Translations under genes and position numbers: made by a program
Part shown: in pieces, positions 8,124-15,880 of the stretch
Numbering within the stretch: the stretch's first letter is position 1
How the letters are laid out: each line of letters opens with the position of its first letter
Source: Microcaldota archaeon
GTDB taxonomy: Archaea; Micrarchaeota; Micrarchaeia; Anstonellales; JAGGVH01
DNA length: 55,241 nt
NCBI GenBank assembly: GCA_020854835.1
Contig: JAHKLX010000022.1
Location: 1 to 55,241 of the forward strand
Direction of reading: 5' to 3'
Notes under the pieces: model-generated
Database searches by the model: none
Seen by the model: the letters and a program-made list of their open reading frames with translations, nothing else
What the model was told of the DNA's origin: nothing

Positions 8124-9320
8124 ATGGCAAACGAAAAAACATTAGAAAACAGGATCAAGGGCATTTTCAACTGCCCTGATCTTTCCCAAGAACAAAAGAA
8201 AACAATGAAAGAGTTTGATGCTTATCTAATTGCTTTAGGCCATCCAATACACACAAGGCAGGCTTATGCTTATTTTATGAAAGGTTTGGCTTTGGTAATA
8301 CAAAAACCGTTTGAAAAGGCAGACAGAAAAGATATTGAGAGATTTTTAGCTTCTAAAATTAAATTTAGCAGAATGACACAGTTTAAACACAGGGTTTTTG
8401 TTAAATCATTTTATAAAAAACTGTTCAATTATGAGAATGATTATCCTGATAATGTTAAATGGATTAAGAGAAACAGACCTGATGTTAGGAAGAATCCGCA
8501 GGATATGATTACTGAAGAAGAGTTTAATCAAATGCTTAATGTTTGCACAAATCCAAGAGATAAATGTTTATTATCAATATTAATGGATTTGGGATTAAGA
8601 GCAGGGGAATTACCAAAAATAAACTTAGAACACATAAAATTCTATGATGATTATGTTTCAATATGGGTTCAAACCTCAAAGACATTTCAAGGAGAGGTTT
8701 TTGCAGTTAAATGTATCCCACATTTAACAACATGGATGGAAGCCCATCCATTAAAAAACAGTAAAAAAGCTCCTTTATTTATCAATTCGAAAGACTCAGA
8801 AAGACTCTCACAACAGGGCTTAAGGCAGATTATAAGAAGAATAAAGAAAAAGGCAGGTTTGCCTAAGGATAGAAGAATTTATCCTCATTTATTTAGGTTT
8901 ACAGTCGCCACAAAGGACAGCTTAAAGTACACTGAACCAATTCTTAGAAAGAAGTTTAGGTGGAGACCTAACAGCTCAATGCCTGCTTATTATCAAAGTA
9001 TTTCAAGTGAAGATTACAAGAATACTGTTGTTGATTCAAACGGCCAAGGCCAGATGATTAAATGCGACGTATGCGGACATGTTAATCCTGTTACTTTGGA
9101 ATTCTGCCAGAACTGCCACAGGCCGTTAAGGATTGATGATGCAGTCGATAAAGCTGACAAATTCTCTAAACGCCAGTCAAGAAAGATGATCTTAGACTTC
9201 TTCAGAACCTTAATTGAAAACAGCGACGATCCTGAACAATTGCTTAGGAGAATGGTAAAAAATGATCCTAAGATGAGAAAGCAGTTAGGGGAATTAGTTG
9301 AAAACAAAGAGGGTGATTAG
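8124..9320 (+). CDS. tyrosine recombinase/integrase with C-terminal zinc ribbon
   Basis: This is a site-specific recombinase of the lambda-integrase/XerC fold. I choose the ATG at 8124 (398 residues) because AGGTG lies 8 bases upstream. An N-terminal SAM-like core-binding domain (about 25-125) precedes the catalytic domain with R159, K186, H255-x-x-R258 and a tyrosine at 289 or 290. A CxxC...CxxC zinc ribbon (KCDVCG ... FCQNCHRPL, about 312-334) and a helical tail follow, a form common in archaeal integrases. It lies within the defence island and is the only recombinase seen, so it is the best candidate for having built or moved the modules. The second histidine/tryptophan position is not obvious. 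Confidence 0.88.
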   Translation: MANEKTLENRIKGIFNCPDLSQEQKKTMKEFDAYLIALGHPIHTRQAYAYFMKGLALVIQKPFEKADRKDIERFLASKIKFSRMTQFKHRVFVKSFYKKLFNYENDYPDNVKWIKRNRPDVRKNPQDMITEEEFNQMLNVCTNPRDKCLLSILMDLGLRAGELPKINLEHIKFYDDYVSIWVQTSKTFQGEVFAVKCIPHLTTWMEAHPLKNSKKAPLFINSKDSERLSQQGLRQIIRRIKKKAGLPKDRRIYPHLFRFTVATKDSLKYTEPILRKKFRWRPNSSMPAYYQSISSEDYKNTVVDSNGQGQMIKCDVCGHVNPVTLEFCQNCHRPLRIDDAVDKADKFSKRQSRKMILDFFRTLIENSDDPEQLLRRMVKNDPKMRKQLGELVENKEGD

Positions 9321-9503
9321 ATGAAGAAATGGATTATTGCTTTAATAATAGTTGCCTTACTTTTACTTTCTTTTTACTTACTTGAAAGAGAAGAAAAACA
9401 TGATAGGTATGAACCTCCAGAGGAACAGATAAAAGCTGAAGAATATGCTCTCTGTTTAGAAGGGTGTGATTGGGATGAGGAGTGTGTTAGGGATAGGTGT
9501 TGA
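9321..9503 (+). CDS. small membrane-anchored cysteine-containing protein
   Basis: This 60-residue protein starts directly after the integrase stop. Residues 4-22 form a hydrophobic anchor, followed by an acidic segment and four cysteines near the C-terminus (CLEGCDWDEECVRDRC). The cysteines probably form disulphides outside the membrane. No family is recognised. It is likely co-transcribed with the integrase and ends four bases from the convergent mrr gene. Confidence 0.55.
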   Translation: MKKWIIALIIVALLLLSFYLLEREEKHDRYEPPEEQIKAEEYALCLEGCDWDEECVRDRC

Positions 9504-9507
9504 TTTT

Positions 9508-10410
9508 CTATTCATCACTAAAAAAATCTACATCAACTTTTTTAATTTCATATCTTTTTGTAGTATTAACTCCAACATTATTTTCAATCATCAATCTAGA
9601 TAACTCTTCTCCATCTATTAAAATAATATTTTTTGAACACCGTTTAACAAAATTTTCCGCTTCTTTTGGAAAATGAGACGTAGTAATAAAAATACCCTTG
9701 TTAACCCCTGCTTCATCTAAAGTACCTACAAAACTTCTTAATGTTGATATCCCTATTGAATTTTTTTCATTATATCTTTTTGCTTGGATATAAATTTGTT
9801 CTAACCCTAATTTATCCTGATAGATTATTCCATCTACTCCCCCATCCCCAGATTTTTGAGTTACTTTACCTTTACCGTATCCCATCGCATCAATTAAATC
9901 TACAACAATTTTTTCAAAATAATAAGGATCGACACTTCTTAATTTTACTAGTAATTCTTGAGTTAAATTTGCATAAATAGAAGAATAACCTTTTTCCATT
10001 AATTCATCAGGTGTGATATCTTCCATTTCTTCTTTATTATTTGTATTTTTAGTAGAACTTTCTTTTTTAATAGTTCTAAATTCAATAAATTCGGGAAATT
10101 GCTCAAGAAATTTAATATTAATCTCTTTGGGATTTTGTTTTAAAACATTTAAACCCCTATCAGATATTTTTATATAACTCCTTTGTGGCGAAAATAATAA
10201 TCCTGCCTTAAGCAAATAGGTTCTTGCCCATCCTACTCTATTATCCATAATCGGTTGTTTTCCACTAGGTAATAATTCATCTTTTTCTTCTTCAGACAAT
10301 TTAAATTTAGAAGATAAATAATCAATTACTTCTCTAATATTTCTTTCTTTACCATCACTTAAATATTGAAGTAATGGAAGCATTAATGATTGATAATCTG
10401 GAATTCCCAT
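9508..10410 (-). CDS. mrr: Mrr-type restriction endonuclease
   Basis: This predicted 300-residue type IV-like endonuclease would cut modified DNA. The N-terminal winged helix (Mrr_N, about 5-95) is followed by an Mrr catalytic domain (about 160-290). That domain has E166, GDGGVDG with D193, and QAK (209-211), the D...QxK variant typical of Mrr. The start at 10410 is preferred because a TATA box (ATTTATATAAA) lies about 26 bases before it, giving a leaderless message; a longer in-frame ATG lies at 10464. It stands alone on the minus strand between the integrase unit and a border repeat. Confidence 0.92.
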   Translation of the reverse strand: MGIPDYQSLMLPLLQYLSDGKERNIREVIDYLSSKFKLSEEEKDELLPSGKQPIMDNRVGWARTYLLKAGLLFSPQRSYIKISDRGLNVLKQNPKEINIKFLEQFPEFIEFRTIKKESSTKNTNNKEEMEDITPDELMEKGYSSIYANLTQELLVKLRSVDPYYFEKIVVDLIDAMGYGKGKVTQKSGDGGVDGIIYQDKLGLEQIYIQAKRYNEKNSIGISTLRSFVGTLDEAGVNKGIFITTSHFPKEAENFVKRCSKNIILIDGEELSRLMIENNVGVNTTKRYEIKKVDVDFFSDE

Positions 10411-10474
10411 GGTTATACTTATCCTTTTGTTTATATAAATATTTTGGTTAAGCACCCATCCCACATACTTCCAG

Positions 10475-10530
10475 AACCTGGAGCACTGATAGAAACTTTT
10501 TCGGGTTGCCTAAAAAGTTTCATCAAAAAA
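10475..10530 (+). repeat. 55-bp repeat, copy 1 (border motif plus hairpin)
   Basis: Bases 10476-10530 are identical to 12984-13038. The unit begins with ACCTGGAGCACTGATA and continues into a hairpin (AAACTTTTT, ten-base loop, AAAAAGTTT) followed by CATCAAAAAA. It separates mrr from the AbiE pair. It does not code for protein. Confidence 0.85.
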
Positions 10531-10613
10531 TATCAAATAACGTACCCCTCCTTTTTACCTTACAATAATTGATGAAATGTAAGATAATTTTTTTCCTCTA
10601 AAAATATAGGAAG

Positions 10614-10640
10614 GTTATCAAAAATGATAACTTTAAATAC
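10614..10640 (+). promoter_or_regulatory. AbiE promoter and operator
   Basis: GTTATCA, AAAA, TGATAAC (10614-10631) is a perfect inverted repeat abutting a TATA box TTTAAATA (10633-10640). The box is spaced for a leaderless start at 10662. AbiEi antitoxins are known to repress their own operon through inverted repeats, so this is a likely AbiEi site. Confidence 0.65.
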
Positions 10641-10661
10641 TTTTCGCAGGATAATAATACC

Positions 10662-11345
10662 ATGTCTGTGGGGGAAATTGAAGAAATTATTAATAGCTCG
10701 CCTGTGATTAAATTTAAAGAGATTTACGGACGAGTAAATAGCAAGGAATACGCAAAGCAAGTTGTTTATCGTTTGATCAAAAAAGGTAACTTGAAACGGA
10801 TAAAAAAAGGAGTTTATTCAAATTCTGATGATATCTTTTCAATAGCCTCCAATATTTATTACCCGAGTTATATTTCTTTTTTATCTGCTTCCTATAAACT
10901 GGGTTTAACTGAAGTGATTCCAATAGCTGTTTATGTTGTGACCACTAAAAATTATGCGCCAATAGAATTTGAGAGATATAAAATCATATTTATAGAATCA
11001 GGAAATATATTTGGCTACCATAAAGAAGGTAAAGATAAAAATGTGGTTTTTCTGGCAGACTCTGAGAAATTAATGGTTGACGCATTGTTCAAGCCAGAAC
11101 ATATGGGAAATTTTGATGAAATAATAAATGTTTTCAAAAACTCTAAAAATATTGAAAAAACAAAAGTAATTGAATATCTAAATCAGATGAATTCAAACAA
11201 AATATCTCGCCAAGTGGGTTATTTGTTAGAGATGTATCAAAATATGGATATCTCTGAGAGTGTTAAAATCAATAAAAATTATTATGATTTAAATCCTTTT
11301 GAAAAAGGTAAAAAAATCAATAAAAAATGGAGGCTGAAAATATGA
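10662..11345 (+). CDS. abiEi: AbiEi-family antitoxin/transcriptional regulator
   Basis: This is the type IV antitoxin of an abortive-infection toxin-antitoxin pair. The 227-residue protein has an N-terminal winged helix (about 10-50) with the family pattern YRLIKKGNLKRIKKGVYSN and a C-terminal AbiEi domain that usually counters the toxin without binding it directly. It overlaps the toxin gene by ATGA. The inverted repeat at its promoter fits negative autoregulation. The message is predicted leaderless. Confidence 0.85.
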   Translation: MSVGEIEEIINSSPVIKFKEIYGRVNSKEYAKQVVYRLIKKGNLKRIKKGVYSNSDDIFSIASNIYYPSYISFLSASYKLGLTEVIPIAVYVVTTKNYAPIEFERYKIIFIESGNIFGYHKEGKDKNVVFLADSEKLMVDALFKPEHMGNFDEIINVFKNSKNIEKTKVIEYLNQMNSNKISRQVGYLLEMYQNMDISESVKINKNYYDLNPFEKGKKINKKWRLKI

Positions 11346-12085
11346 ATTTAGAAAATCTTAAGAAATACTCTTATCTCAAAGGATTAAATGTGGGCCAAGC
11401 TGAAAAAGATTACTATCAAAACCTAATATTGTTTATTCTATATAATAAATTTTCAAAGGAGATTGTGTTTAAAGGGGGAACTGCTTTGGCAAAATGTTAT
11501 GGTTTAAACAGGTTTTCGGAGGATTTAGACTTTACAGTGAGAGAGGAAAAAGACTATATAACAATTATTGATCAAGGTTTGAACGACTTTAACATTGTAC
11601 ATAGCATCAAAGAAGAAAAAACTATCCAAAACAGTAGAAAATATAAAATAAAAATCAATGGACCTTTGTATAAAGGATCTGAAAGAACATTGTGTTCGAT
11701 TACTGTTGATTTGAGTTTTAGAGAACCCGTAGTGGGTGAACCAAACCTAGTAACAATAGGATATCATATGGATGTTATACCTGTTTTTGATGTTTATGTG
11801 TTAAAAGAAGAGGAAATATTTGCTGAAAAAGTTAGAGCATTAATGATGCGCAGTTCTGCGAGAGATTTGTATGACCTAGTGTTTTTGTTAGATAAGGAAG
11901 TAACTCCTAACTTTTCACTTATTGAGAAAAAGCTTGAATTGACAAATAAGAAATTTAGTAAAAAAGAATTTCTCGGCAGATGTAAAAACATAAGTAGTAT
12001 TTGGAATAATGAACTAAAATCCTTAGTAAAAACTGTCCCAAGTTTTGAAGAATATTATAAAAAAATAAAAGATAAGATCGATTAA
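11342..12085 (+). CDS. abiEii: AbiEii/AbiGii-family nucleotidyltransferase toxin
   Basis: AbiEii-type toxins are DNA polymerase beta-like nucleotidyltransferases; characterised members modify tRNA and stop growth during phage infection. I choose the ATG at 11342 (247 residues), eight bases after GGAGG and overlapping the antitoxin stop. Motifs present are FKGGTALAKCYGL (GG-T motif), FSEDLDFTV (DxD-like), and the C-terminal KVRALMMRSSARDLYDL, which matches the conserved K...RD.YDL block. All expected catalytic residues are visible. Confidence 0.88.
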   Translation: MNLENLKKYSYLKGLNVGQAEKDYYQNLILFILYNKFSKEIVFKGGTALAKCYGLNRFSEDLDFTVREEKDYITIIDQGLNDFNIVHSIKEEKTIQNSRKYKIKINGPLYKGSERTLCSITVDLSFREPVVGEPNLVTIGYHMDVIPVFDVYVLKEEEIFAEKVRALMMRSSARDLYDLVFLLDKEVTPNFSLIEKKLELTNKKFSKKEFLGRCKNISSIWNNELKSLVKTVPSFEEYYKKIKDKID

Positions 12086-12097
12086 TAGATTTGGAGA

Positions 12098-12114
12098 AGC
12101 TGGAGAACTGAATA
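12098..12114 (+). repeat. module-border motif, copy C (degenerate)
   Basis: AGCTGGAGAACTGAATA lies 12 bases after the toxin stop and matches the other border motifs in CTGGAG.ACTGA. It has no hairpin. A TATA box for the next gene begins a few bases further on. Confidence 0.4.
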
Positions 12115-12147
12115 AAGGTTTAAATAATTAACAGTTATTTAAAATTA

Positions 12148-12858
12148 ATGCAACACGCAAAAAACAAATTATCACCGGGACACGTAAAAAAATATTTCTT
12201 TGAACTTAAAAATAATTGGAAATTCACTTCGGGTTGTTTTTTTATATTCATTATGATATTAGTATCTGCAGCAGTTATATTATATAATCTTTTACCACTG
12301 CTATCCTCAAAATATTCTGGATTCTCCACCATGAACGCCATACAAATATGGGCATTTTCTATTCCATTAATCTGTGCAATAGCATTACATTTTTATGTAT
12401 CAAAATTATCGGAAATATTGAAAACTTTTATTCGTTTTATAGCCATTTTTTTAATCACAATTATTTACTTTTTTATTTGTTTTTTATTGTATAGTGTTAT
12501 TATGGGAACTGGCACAACCATAATTAATTTACTGCAAACTAGTTTATTTACTGGTATTCTTTGGGGTTTACCTGTTTTTAGTATATTGGGTATATATTTC
12601 TCTATTGTTATTTTTTTCGTTATCAAATACAAGAAGAAATTTTCAATCCCCTATATGACTTTCTTTCCTTTTATTTTTTCATTACTACTACTGACATTAT
12701 TTTATTTTGCTCTTTCTTCAAAAAAATTGCTATCAGATATTAAACAAATATTCTCATTGACGTACAACATCATCAGTATTTGGGTTTATATATCACTATT
12801 TGCATATGGTTATTCTAGATTATATTTAGAAAAAATTCAAAATACTAAAAAGTTATGA
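12148..12858 (+). CDS. orphan polytopic membrane protein
   Basis: This 236-residue protein has about six hydrophobic segments (roughly 28-50, 65-85, 95-120, 130-157, 168-188, 200-222) and lysine-rich ends. It is unusually A+T-rich, like many transferred genes. A TATA box (12118-12126) sits about 26 bases before the ATG, so the message is leaderless. I recognise no family. It lies between two toxin modules and two border motifs. Membrane effectors of abortive infection have similar architecture, but no partner sensor gene is present. Confidence 0.6.
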   Translation: MQHAKNKLSPGHVKKYFFELKNNWKFTSGCFFIFIMILVSAAVILYNLLPLLSSKYSGFSTMNAIQIWAFSIPLICAIALHFYVSKLSEILKTFIRFIAIFLITIIYFFICFLLYSVIMGTGTTIINLLQTSLFTGILWGLPVFSILGIYFSIVIFFVIKYKKKFSIPYMTFFPFIFSLLLLTLFYFALSSKKLLSDIKQIFSLTYNIISIWVYISLFAYGYSRLYLEKIQNTKKL

Positions 12859-12982
12859 TTATTTTGTAGAAGAAATAGGCCAGTATCGCATGGTTTGCGG
12901 ATTAAAAACCAAAAATCATAAGAAGATTTATTTTTTTGGCACACATAAAGACTATGAAAAATGGCTTGGGTTAAGGAAATAG
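12851..12982 (+). pseudogene. gene remnant, C-terminal fragment of unknown protein
   Basis: An open frame without its own good start encodes a hydrophilic tail (ending KDYEKWLGLRK) in the +1 frame relative to the end of the membrane protein. Its composition looks like real coding sequence (YFVEEIGQYRMVCGL). The stop at 12980-12982 is immediately followed by the second 55-bp repeat. It is probably the end of a gene whose front was lost when modules were joined. Confidence 0.4.
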
Positions 12983-13038
12983 GACCTGGAGCACTGATAG
13001 AAACTTTTTCGGGTTGCCTAAAAAGTTTCATCAAAAAA
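12983..13038 (+). repeat. 55-bp repeat, copy 2
   Basis: Bases 12984-13038 are identical to 10476-10530 over 55 bases and then diverge on both sides. The copy begins one base after the stop of the upstream fragment and ends just before the Fic operator array. Confidence 0.85.
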
Positions 13039-13044
13039 GGTTTG

Positions 13045-13143
13045 TATCGGATAATCCATATTTATTTATATCCGATATACATGAATTTCACATCTTATTT
13101 AGAACTGAAATATCGGATAGATAGTTTTATAAACTATCCGATA
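13045..13143 (+). promoter_or_regulatory. Fic promoter with four TATCGGATA-type operators
   Basis: TATCGGATA occurs at 13045-13053 and 13111-13119, and its reverse complement at 13069-13077 and 13135-13143. The last two form an 11-bp-arm inverted repeat (13110-13120 with 13134-13144) that encloses the TATA box TTTATAAA (13126-13133), placed for a leaderless start at 13156. A fifth copy lies downstream at 14099-14107. The Fic protein's own helix-turn-helix is the obvious candidate binder. Confidence 0.75.
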
Positions 13144-13155
13144 TCTAATTAATAT

Positions 13156-14061
13156 ATGGCAATTGATGAGAATATCTACGAAAGAATACTTCAAAAGAAG
13201 AAAGAGTTAGAAAAACTTAGGCCTTTTAACCAAGGAGCTCTAAAAAAGCTTAAGGATTCTTTTAATGTTGAACTTACTTATAATTCAAATGCTATTGAAG
13301 GAAACTCTTTAACACTCAGTGAAACACGTTTGGTTTTAGAGGAAGGAATAACTATTGGTGGCAAACTTCTTAAAGAACACTTTGAAGTTACAAATCATCA
13401 AAAAGCAATAGAATTTGTCGAAACACTTGTTAAAAAACCAAAAATTGAAGAACTTGATATTTTGAACATTCACGCAATAATATTGGACAGAATCGATCCA
13501 GAAAATGCAGGATTTTATCGAAAATGGGGAGTCAAAATTACGGGTACAAATTACACACCACCAAATCCTGCTAAAGTACCGCGATTGATGCAGGAAATAT
13601 TTTCATTGTTTAATTCAAAAACAGCTGAACTTATTGAAACTGGTGCAAGAATTCACATGAAATTTGTGGATATCCACCCGTTTGTTGATGGGAACGGAAG
13701 AACTGCTCGTTTGCTTTTGAATCTTTATTTCATGAGGCATGGCTATCCACCAGTTATTATCTTACGTGCAGAGAGATCAAAATACATTCGATCCATCGTA
13801 TCTGCACAGACAAAAGGTGATTTTCAACCATTTATCAATTTTATTGCCAAAGCTGTTGAGCGCTCGCTTGATATTTATTTGGATTGCTTGGGAACTCACC
13901 CAAAAGAATATTTGAGTTTGTCTGAGGCAGCTAAGTTCAGCAAACACAGTGCAGAGTATTTGAGTTTGCTTTCAAGAACAGGAAAAATTGAAGCAGTTAA
14001 GTTTGGAAGAAACTGGAAAATAACAAGAGAAGCAATTAAAGAATACGAAGAAAAGCATTGA
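13156..14061 (+). CDS. Fic-family AMP-transferase with C-terminal helix-turn-helix
   Basis: Fic enzymes transfer AMP (or related groups) to hydroxyl side chains of target proteins. The 301-residue protein has an N-terminal inhibitory helix with SNAIEG (44-49, glutamate E48), the catalytic motif HPFVDGNGRTAR (174-185) and a C-terminal helix-turn-helix (about 252-298, LSEAAKFSKHSAEYLSLLSR). This is the class II, self-inhibited layout with its own DNA-binding domain. The target is unknown. The operator array upstream suggests self-repression. It may be a solitary toxin-like regulator of the island, and a degraded Fic gene lies just beyond it on the other strand. Confidence 0.92.
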   Translation: MAIDENIYERILQKKKELEKLRPFNQGALKKLKDSFNVELTYNSNAIEGNSLTLSETRLVLEEGITIGGKLLKEHFEVTNHQKAIEFVETLVKKPKIEELDILNIHAIILDRIDPENAGFYRKWGVKITGTNYTPPNPAKVPRLMQEIFSLFNSKTAELIETGARIHMKFVDIHPFVDGNGRTARLLLNLYFMRHGYPPVIILRAERSKYIRSIVSAQTKGDFQPFINFIAKAVERSLDIYLDCLGTHPKEYLSLSEAAKFSKHSAEYLSLLSRTGKIEAVKFGRNWKITREAIKEYEEKH

Positions 14062-14066
14062 TCATC

Positions 14067-14083
14067 TCTTGGAGCTCTGACAA
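14067..14083 (+). repeat. module-border motif, copy E
   Basis: The core TGGAGCTCTGA at 14070-14080 is identical to that at 111-121. It lies a few bases after the Fic stop. The downstream hairpin seen in the 55-bp copies is absent. Confidence 0.45.
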
Positions 14084-14183
14084 TGTGCCACTCGCAAATA
14101 TCGGATAAATTAAATTGTAGTCACTTTTTTAATGTTTTTCATAGGTTGGGTGGCTACAAAATAATAATTAATGTGTTCACCTC

Positions 14184-14348
14184 CTATTCAAATTTTTTCT
14201 GGAGTTTTTTATATTCTTTTATTACAAACTTTATCATTGGTTTTATATCTCTTTTATTAGAATAGGCCTGCAGTGCTTTATAATACTCACTTCTTTTTTC
14301 AAAATCAATATTAATAGGTGGAAAACTATTTTTTATCAATATTAAATT
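14184..14348 (-). pseudogene. fragment of a second Fic protein
   Basis: A frame bounded upstream by a stop encodes about 54 residues typical of the Fic C-terminal region: NLILIKNSFPPINI, then DFEKRSEYYKAL and an IKPMIKFVIKEYKKL helix. The catalytic HPFxxGNGR part is missing and no start codon is suitable. The remaining non-coding sequence between the intact Fic gene and 14434 holds a small imperfect hairpin (about 14118-14158), one TATCGGATA copy and a promoter. Confidence 0.75.
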
Positions 14349-14433
14349 TTATGGACAATAGGATAACAAATTCCTTATTTTTATAAATTTACAGCTTAAA
14401 TATTTATAAATATTTTATCAATATCCTTATTGC

Positions 14434-14925
14434 GTGATTAATATGACAAACGGAACAAGTATCACTGTTGCACATCCCAAAACATTTCCATCTGCAAACG
14501 TATTCTTATCTGCAGAGAATACTTTTTATGGTAAATTTAAGGCCACTAAAGGTATTAATTTATTAAAAAAAATATTTGTTCCAGAAATTTATAAATTCAG
14601 AGAGTCATTAAAAAATGAAGGAGTCTCCTACACTCTATGTAACACCTTTGACACCCTGCCTCCCTCAATTGCATTCAAAGTTTCTTTTAGAGTTATGGGG
14701 GTTAATTTTGCGCTAAAAGCAATTTCTTCTTGTTTGGGATATGAAAAAACACTTGAATTGCTTGTCCAGGCAATCCAAAGCGATTCCAAATTTCACAAAT
14801 TTGTATCATCCCTGCGCAAAAATTCTGAATCAGATATTATTCTAATGAAAAATCAAGATATAGCCGTCCGCATCATTGATAGGGCAATTGATAGGGCTGT
14901 TTTAACTAGAAAAATATCTTTATAA
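14434..14925 (+). CDS. hypothetical protein
   Basis: A 163-residue soluble protein of no recognised family. A TATA box TTTATAAAT (14403-14411) is centred 27 bases before a GTG at 14434, which favours that start; an ATG at 14443 is the alternative. The middle (about 85-140) is helical and the C-terminal end is basic (DRAIDRAVLTRK). It overlaps the convergent next gene by six bases. It marks the right edge of the defence island but shows no defence motif. Confidence 0.55.
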   Translation: MINMTNGTSITVAHPKTFPSANVFLSAENTFYGKFKATKGINLLKKIFVPEIYKFRESLKNEGVSYTLCNTFDTLPPSIAFKVSFRVMGVNFALKAISSCLGYEKTLELLVQAIQSDSKFHKFVSSLRKNSESDIILMKNQDIAVRIIDRAIDRAVLTRKISL

Positions 14926-15417
14926 TATATCTTTCTTTTTTGGTTTGAATCCTTGTTTCAATACAAATAATACTGCCACTATCAATAATATGACCACTCC
15001 ATAACAAATTGGATGCTGGAAAGACATTATTTCTCCCACAATCTGTGGATCGTCAGGTTTATCTCCACTGCCATTAACAGGATCTTGTTGGGGTGTTTCT
15101 CTGGCCACAGTTATAGTTGCACTTGCAATTTTGTTTGTGCCTTTTTCGACAAAAGTTATTGAATAGGTTCCGGGCCCCGAGGTTTGGAAAGTGTTTTCTA
15201 ATACTCCTCCTAAAGAATATCTAGTTTCTGACCAAATAATTGTATTCCCTTTTTTTATAGTTATATCCCCATTCAAAGGAGCCAAATTTCCCTGAGAATC
15301 TGTTGTTGTGATAGTATATATGACTACTCCAGATTTATAATCTGCATTCATATTAATTGGAGCATAAACTGAAAAAATTGATAAAAACATCAAACACAGT
15401 AATATTTTATATTTCAT
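14920..15417 (-). CDS. secreted Ig-like domain protein with C-terminal membrane anchor
   Basis: The 165 residues comprise a signal peptide (1-about 20), one beta-sandwich domain (about 28-105) resembling Ig/bacterial-invasin-type folds, a flexible polar linker rich in Pro, Asp and Gly (about 106-128), and a transmembrane helix (about 136-155) ending in KPKKK. The order implies display on the outer face of the cell membrane. No neighbour on the same strand suggests a partner. Confidence 0.65.
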   Translation of the reverse strand: MKYKILLCLMFLSIFSVYAPINMNADYKSGVVIYTITTTDSQGNLAPLNGDITIKKGNTIIWSETRYSLGGVLENTFQTSGPGTYSITFVEKGTNKIASATITVARETPQQDPVNGSGDKPDDPQIVGEIMSFQHPICYGVVILLIVAVLFVLKQGFKPKKKDIL

Positions 15418-15484
15418 ACTATTTAATTTAAAAATTAAGTTTATATTCCTTTTGTTTCACTTATATTTATATAGGGGTGATAAA

Positions 15485-15880
15485 ATGAAAGGTAAAGTTA
15501 TCCTCAATCTTGAAAGTAAACCTAGAATTTTGGCAAATGTAACATATTTATTGAGTAAATCTAGAATTAATATCGAGGATATTAATTATGTTGACACAGG
15601 GGATAGAATCATAGTTGATTTATCAGTAGACAACCCTAAAAAAACAATGTTGCTACTAAAACAAAATGGATTTGATCCAAAATTGCCTGGAAAAAACATA
15701 TTAATTGCCTTGAAAGATCATCCCGGAACATTATTCAAAATATCAAAAATGCTTGATTCCGAGGGTGTCAAACTAATAAGAGTGACTTATCTAAACAAAG
15801 GTCCCAACATCGCTGTTTTATCTGTGGAAGTTGATAAAAAAAGAAAAGCTGAAAAAGTTTTAAGACAATATTTAATCTAA
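15485..15880 (+). CDS. tandem ACT-domain protein
   Basis: I choose the ATG at 15485 (131 residues) after GGGGTGAT. Two ACT-like beta-alpha-beta repeats are visible (about 3-62, starting KVILNLESKPRILANVTYLL, and 68-128, starting NILIALKDHPGTLFKISKML). The second carries the DHPGTL turn typical of amino-acid-binding ACT domains. Stand-alone ACT proteins act as small-molecule sensors or enzyme regulators. The ligand and partner are unknown. It overlaps the convergent next gene by nine bases. Confidence 0.8.
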   Translation: MKGKVILNLESKPRILANVTYLLSKSRINIEDINYVDTGDRIIVDLSVDNPKKTMLLLKQNGFDPKLPGKNILIALKDHPGTLFKISKMLDSEGVKLIRVTYLNKGPNIAVLSVEVDKKRKAEKVLRQYLI

